Source: Actinomadura fibrosa
GTDB taxonomy: Bacteria; Actinomycetota; Actinomycetes; Streptosporangiales; Streptosporangiaceae
Reading direction: 5' to 3'
Assembly: GCF_900659615.1 (NCBI RefSeq)
Contig: NZ_CAACUY010000012.1
Coordinates: 35,548-99,547 of the forward strand
DNA length: 64,000 nt
The notes below the pieces were generated by a model that did no database searches, was not told where the DNA came from, and saw only the letters and a list, made by a program, of their open reading frames with translations. Position numbers and translations under genes: made by a program. Position 1 is the first letter of the stretch. Each line of letters starts with the position of its first letter. This document shows, piece after piece, positions 60,202-64,000 of the stretch.

Positions 60202-62043
60202 GTGACCAAACAGGTCCAGCAACTCGACCGCGTCATCATCCGCTTCGCCGGGGACTCCGGCGACGGGATGCAGCTGACCGGCGACCGCTTCACGCAGGAG
60301 ACGGCCGCGTTCGGCAACGACTTGTCGACGTTGCCGAACTTCCCGGCCGAGATCCGCGCCCCCGCCGGGACCCTCCCCGGCGTGTCCAGCTTCCAGTTGC
60401 ACTTCGCCGACCACGACATCCTCACGCCGGGTGACGCGCCGAACGTCCTGGTCGCGATGAACCCGGCCGCGCTGAAGGCCAACCTCGGCGACCTGCCCCG
60501 CGGCGCCGACCTGATCGTGAACACCGACGAGTTCACCAAGCGGAACCTGGCGAAGGTCGGCTACGCGGCGAATCCCGTCGACGACGACTCGCTCGCCGAG
60601 TACCGGGTGCACGCGCTGCCGCTGACCTCCATGACGGTGACGGCGCTCGCGGACTTCGACATCTCCAAGAAGGACGCCGAGCGCGCCAAGAACATGTTCG
60701 CCCTCGGGCTGCTGTCGTGGCTGTACCACCGGCCCACCGAGGGGACGATCGCGTTCCTGGAGAAGAAGTTCGCGCGCAAGCCCGACATCATGAAGGCCAA
60801 CATCGCGGCCTTCCAGGCGGGCTGGAGCTACGGCGAGACCACCGAGGCGTTCTCGGTGCAGTACGAGATCAAGCCGGCGGAGCACGCCCCCGGCCTCTAC
60901 CGCAACATCACCGGGAACGTGGCGCTGTCGCTCGGCCTGGTCGCGGCGGGCGAGCAGAGCGGGCTGCCGATCTACCTGGGCTCGTACCCGATCACCCCGG
61001 CGTCCGACATCCTGCACGAGCTGTCCAAGCACAAGGCGTTCGGCGTCCGGACGTTCCAGGCCGAGGACGAGATCGCGGCGGTCGGCGCCGCGCTCGGCGC
61101 GTCCTTCGGCGGGTCGCTCGGCGTCACCACGACGTCCGGGCCGGGCATCGCGCTGAAGAGCGAGACGATCGGCCTCGCGGTCGCGACCGAGCTGCCGCTG
61201 CTGGTCATCGACGTGCAGCGGGCCGGGCCGTCCACCGGGCTGCCGACCAAGACCGAGCAGGCCGACCTGCTCCAGGCCATGCACGGCCGCAACGGCGAGG
61301 CGCCGGTCCCGGTCATCGCGCCGCGGTCCCCCTCGGACTGCTTCGACGCGGCCCTGGAGGCGGCCCGCATCGCGGTCACCTACCGGACGCCGGTCATCCT
61401 GCTGTCGGACGGCTACCTCGCGAACGGCTCCGAGCCGTGGCGGCTGCCGGACGTCGCGTCCCTGCCGAGGATCGAGCCGAACTTCGCCGAGCCCGGCCAG
61501 GAGGACTTCCAGCCGTTCAAGCGCGACCCGGAGACCCTCGCGCGGCCGTGGGCCATCCCGGGGACCGCGGGCCTGGAGCACCGGATCGGCGGGCTGGAGA
61601 AGGCAGACGGGTCCGGCAACATCTCCTACGATCCGGCCAACCACGACCGCATGGTCCGGCTCCGGCAGGCCAAGGTCGACGGCATCGCGAACGACATCGC
61701 GCCCCTGGAGGTGGACGACCCGTCCGGCGAGGCGCGGGTGCTCGTCCTCGGCTGGGGCGGGACGTACGGGGCGATCTCCGCTGCGGTCCGCCGCGTCCGC
61801 GGGAACGGGCAGCGCGTCGCGCAGGCCCACCTGCGGCACCTCAACCCCTTCCCGGCCAACCTCGCCGAGGTCCTGCGGTCCTACGACAAGGTCGTGGTGC
61901 CCGAGATCAACCTCGGTCAGCTCGCCCTGCTGCTCCGCGGCCGCTTCCTCGTGGACGTGATCGGCTACAACCAGGTCCGCGGCCTGCCCTTCAAGGCCGA
62001 GGAGCTCCAGGGCGTCATCCAGGATGTGATCGACAGTGAGTGA
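60202..62043 (+). CDS. korA: 2-oxoacid:ferredoxin oxidoreductase subunit alpha (gamma-alpha fusion)
   Basis: 613 residues from GTG 60202. N-terminal gamma domain (IIRFAGDSGDGMQLTGDRF, about 11-29) fused to the alpha (pyruvate/2-oxoglutarate-binding) domain: GSYPITPASDILHELSKH (about 262-279), FQAEDEIAAVGAALGASFGG, TTTSGPGIALKSETIGLA (about 310-327). With KorB it converts 2-oxoglutarate (or another 2-oxoacid) and CoA to acyl-CoA, reducing ferredoxin. Overlaps korB by 8 bp. The nuo operon on its left lacks an NADH module, which suggests the ferredoxin may feed it. Confidence 0.95.
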   Translation: MTKQVQQLDRVIIRFAGDSGDGMQLTGDRFTQETAAFGNDLSTLPNFPAEIRAPAGTLPGVSSFQLHFADHDILTPGDAPNVLVAMNPAALKANLGDLPRGADLIVNTDEFTKRNLAKVGYAANPVDDDSLAEYRVHALPLTSMTVTALADFDISKKDAERAKNMFALGLLSWLYHRPTEGTIAFLEKKFARKPDIMKANIAAFQAGWSYGETTEAFSVQYEIKPAEHAPGLYRNITGNVALSLGLVAAGEQSGLPIYLGSYPITPASDILHELSKHKAFGVRTFQAEDEIAAVGAALGASFGGSLGVTTTSGPGIALKSETIGLAVATELPLLVIDVQRAGPSTGLPTKTEQADLLQAMHGRNGEAPVPVIAPRSPSDCFDAALEAARIAVTYRTPVILLSDGYLANGSEPWRLPDVASLPRIEPNFAEPGQEDFQPFKRDPETLARPWAIPGTAGLEHRIGGLEKADGSGNISYDPANHDRMVRLRQAKVDGIANDIAPLEVDDPSGEARVLVLGWGGTYGAISAAVRRVRGNGQRVAQAHLRHLNPFPANLAEVLRSYDKVVVPEINLGQLALLLRGRFLVDVIGYNQVRGLPFKAEELQGVIQDVIDSE

Positions 62044-63112
62044 CAACGGCCTCAACGGAGTGAACGGCGGCGGCCGGTCCCCGCTCTCGCTGGTCCCGAA
62101 GACCGACGGGAAGCAGACGCTGAAGGACTTCAAGACCGACCAGGAGGTGCGCTGGTGCCCCGGGTGCGGTGACTACGCGATCCTCGCCGCGGTCCAGTCG
62201 TTCCTGCCCGAGCTGGGGCTGCGCCGCGAGAACATCACGTTCGTGTCCGGGATCGGCTGCTCGTCCCGGTTCCCGTACTACATGAACACCTACGGGTTCC
62301 ACTCGATCCACGGCCGCGCCCCGGCGATCGCGACGGGCCTCGCGACGTCCCGTCCGGACCTGTCGGTCTGGGTCGTCACCGGCGACGGCGACGCGCTGTC
62401 CATCGGCGGCAACCACCTCATCCACGCGCTGCGCCGCAACGTCAACCTGAAGATCCTGCTGTTCAACAACCGGATCTACGGGCTGACCAAGGGCCAGTAC
62501 TCGCCGACCTCCGAGCTCGGCAAGATCACGAAGTCGACGCCGATGGGCTCGCTGGACGCGCCGTTCAACCCGCTGTCGCTCGCGATCGGCGCGGAGGGCA
62601 CGTTCGTCGCCCGGACCATCGACTCCGACCGCAAGCACCTCCAGTCGGTGCTGCGGGCCGCCGCCCAGCACCGCGGCACGGCCCTCGTGGAGATCTACCA
62701 GAACTGCAACATCTTCAACGACGGCGCGTTCGAGCCGCTGAAGGACGCCGCCGTCCGCGACGACGTCACGATCCGGCTGGAGCACGGTGAGCCGATCGTC
62801 TTCGGCGCCGAGCGGGACAAGGCGCTGCGCCGCACCCCGTCCGGGTCGTTCGAGGTCGTGGACATCGCGGACGTCGATCCGGCGGAGATCGCCGTCCACG
62901 ACGCCCGCAACCCCGACCCGTCGCAGGCGTTCGCCCTCTCGCGGCTGGACTCCCCGGCGTTCCAGCACACCCCGATCGGCGTGTTCCGCGACGTCGACCG
63001 GCCGTCCTACGACGAGCTGATGCGCGAGCAGCTCGACGAGGCCGTCGCGGTCAAGGGCAAGGGCGACCTCGGCGCGCTGCTCGGCGGCGGCGACACCTGG
63101 CGCATCGACTAG
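62036..63112 (+). CDS. korB: 2-oxoacid:ferredoxin oxidoreductase subunit beta
   Basis: 358 residues from GTG 62036, inside the end of korA. CPGCGDYAIL (about 42-51) and GIGCSSRFP (about 78-86) plus QNCNIFN provide the [4Fe-4S] cysteines. TPP site TGDGDALSIGGNHLIHALRR (about 119-138) with NNRIYGLTKGQYSPTS (Mg and aminopyrimidine contacts). Complements KorA to a functional two-subunit enzyme. Confidence 0.95.
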   Translation: MSDNGLNGVNGGGRSPLSLVPKTDGKQTLKDFKTDQEVRWCPGCGDYAILAAVQSFLPELGLRRENITFVSGIGCSSRFPYYMNTYGFHSIHGRAPAIATGLATSRPDLSVWVVTGDGDALSIGGNHLIHALRRNVNLKILLFNNRIYGLTKGQYSPTSELGKITKSTPMGSLDAPFNPLSLAIGAEGTFVARTIDSDRKHLQSVLRAAAQHRGTALVEIYQNCNIFNDGAFEPLKDAAVRDDVTIRLEHGEPIVFGAERDKALRRTPSGSFEVVDIADVDPAEIAVHDARNPDPSQAFALSRLDSPAFQHTPIGVFRDVDRPSYDELMREQLDEAVAVKGKGDLGALLGGGDTWRID

Positions 63113-63133
63113 CGGCACGCCCGCGCGCACGCG

Positions 63134-63164
63134 GCCCGTCCCCGGTTCGGCCTCGGGGGCGGGC
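63134..63164 (+). terminator. Hairpin terminator after korB
   Basis: GCCCGTCCCCG and CGGGGGCGGGC with one mismatch, 22 bp beyond the korB stop. Confidence 0.6.
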
Positions 63165-63323
63165 TTCGGCGCATTGAAGGGGCGCGAACGGGGCAGTGTT
63201 CCACACATGGTGAGCGATCGCGGTACCGGGTGCCGATCGGCGGATTCCTTCGGCCGGGGCACCATGCGGGACGCGGTCCCGTCCTGACACACTGTGGAGA
63301 TCATGTAGCCCGGGGAGGTGACG

Positions 63324-64000
63324 ATGCGGGTCGTTCCGCGCCGCAGCAAGGGTCGTCCGCGGAAAGAGGAGCCCGAACGTCCCTCGTCGCCGTCCTCCGG
63401 GCTCCCGGACGGCCCGGGCGGCGCGCGGGAGGACGCCGCGGAGGCGTTCGAGTCCGTGCGCATCATCGAGCCTCCGTCGAAGCGCCCGGACGCGCGGCCC
63501 CCGACACCGGCGGAGGCGCTCGGCCAGAGCTGGCCGTCCCCACCGGAGGAGGCGCCGCCCGCCGACGCGGCGGCCGAGCCCGCCGCGCCTCCATCACCTG
63601 CTTCGTCCGGAACGACCACGCCCGGACCGGGGCCGAGGGCGTCCGGGCGCGAGCCGGGCGTCTCTGGTCGCGAGTCCGGCTCACCGAGCCGCGGGCCGGG
63701 CGCGTCCGGAGCTCCCGACGGCCCCACACAGCCGCTGGGCATCTCGGCCGCCACGACCGGCCCGGCCAAGGGCATCGCGCCCTCGCTGCGGAAGGCCGAG
63801 AAGCCGGAGCGGCGCCTTGGCGGAGCGGGTGAGGAGAGTCGTCCGTCCCTGCTGAAGTCGGAGAAGGCGACCGCGCCGCTCACGGGCGGCGCCGGCCTCA
63901 CGGCCGCGACCCCGGTCCCGGATCCCGTCTCGGACGCGGACCGGCGCCGCCGGGAGCGGGTCGCGCAGCGGCGGCGGGCGGCGGCGGACGCCAAGCGCAG
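63324..64000 (+). CDS. Low-complexity protein, cut by the window edge
   Basis: Opens at ATG 63324 with GGGGAGG 6 bp upstream and stays open to the edge (225 codons). The visible part is rich in Pro, Ser, Gly, Arg and Ala with charged patches (RRSKGRPRKEEPERP, KAEKPERRLGG) and ends in RRRRERVAQRRRAAADAKR. No domain seen yet; probably a cytoplasmic disordered N-terminus of a larger protein. Confidence 0.55.
   Translation, partial: MRVVPRRSKGRPRKEEPERPSSPSSGLPDGPGGAREDAAEAFESVRIIEPPSKRPDARPPTPAEALGQSWPSPPEEAPPADAAAEPAAPPSPASSGTTTPGPGPRASGREPGVSGRESGSPSRGPGASGAPDGPTQPLGISAATTGPAKGIAPSLRKAEKPERRLGGAGEESRPSLLKSEKATAPLTGGAGLTAATPVPDPVSDADRRRRERVAQRRRAAADAKR

Noticed and set aside
1..64000. CRISPR arrays, rRNA genes, insertion-sequence transposases
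   Set aside because: None seen: no regularly spaced identical repeats, no rRNA signatures and no transposase motifs in any reading frame I examined.

Overview
The window is high-GC actinomycete DNA. The MCE/YrbE lipid-import operon, the secE-nusG-rplK-rplA...rplJ-rplL block with its tRNA genes, HadA/HadB-type dehydratases, an MmyB-type regulator, XRE-DUF5753 and ATP-binding regulatory genes, and many GTG starts suggest Streptosporangiales (Actinomadura-like). The genus is an inference.

Layout. 1-4,825 (minus): an mce operon (ATPase, two YrbE permeases, MceA-type protein, MceB-type protein cut by the window edge) with two palindromes in its promoter. 5,276-12,453 (minus): rplL, rplJ with an L10 leader attenuator, three related lipoprotein-like genes, rplA, rplK, nusG, secE; then tRNA-Trp. 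12,929-22,177: aminotransferase, an ECF sigma factor with its putative membrane partner, adenosine deaminase family enzyme, a TetR/MFS pair with visible operators, a GDT1-type cation exporter behind a yybP-ykoY manganese riboswitch, and murB. 22,265-24,395: hadB, hadA, an extragenic palindrome cluster, rpmG, tRNA-Met and tRNA-Thr. 24,508-33,014: acyl-CoA dehydrogenase, PP2C-like protein, RidA-like protein, MerR/SDR and MmyB/SDR pairs, and a Tat-exported TPR protein with a degenerate aspartyl-protease domain.

33.3-42.7 kb is a mosaic accessory region. A ~98-bp direct repeat, 35,691-35,788 and 42,562-42,659, covers the 3' part of tRNA-Tyr and its terminator and brackets an island. The island carries a low-GC DUF262-HipA operon, a frameshifted XRE-DUF5753 gene, a frameshifted ATP-binding gene, and an HTH/sensor gene next to a PP2C-like gene. 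Left of the island lie remnants of a second related element: an integrase C-terminus and a truncated copy of the same XRE gene start. I read this as two elements stacked at one tRNA site, and the DUF262-HipA pair as the best candidate for an undescribed system.

42.8-64 kb is core again: YajQ, XRE/Map divergent pair, HtpX, then a complex I operon (nuoA,B,C,H,I,J,K,L,M,N, all minus) lacking nuoD, nuoE, nuoF and nuoG and split by an opposite-strand helix-hairpin-helix gene. Divergent to it are two membrane-anchored, proline-rich paralogues. Then comes a short cysteine-containing leader-peptide ORF upstream of korA-korB (2-oxoacid:ferredoxin oxidoreductase). Kor beside a nuo set lacking its NADH module suggests reduced ferredoxin feeds the quinone pool. 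The last gene runs off the right edge.
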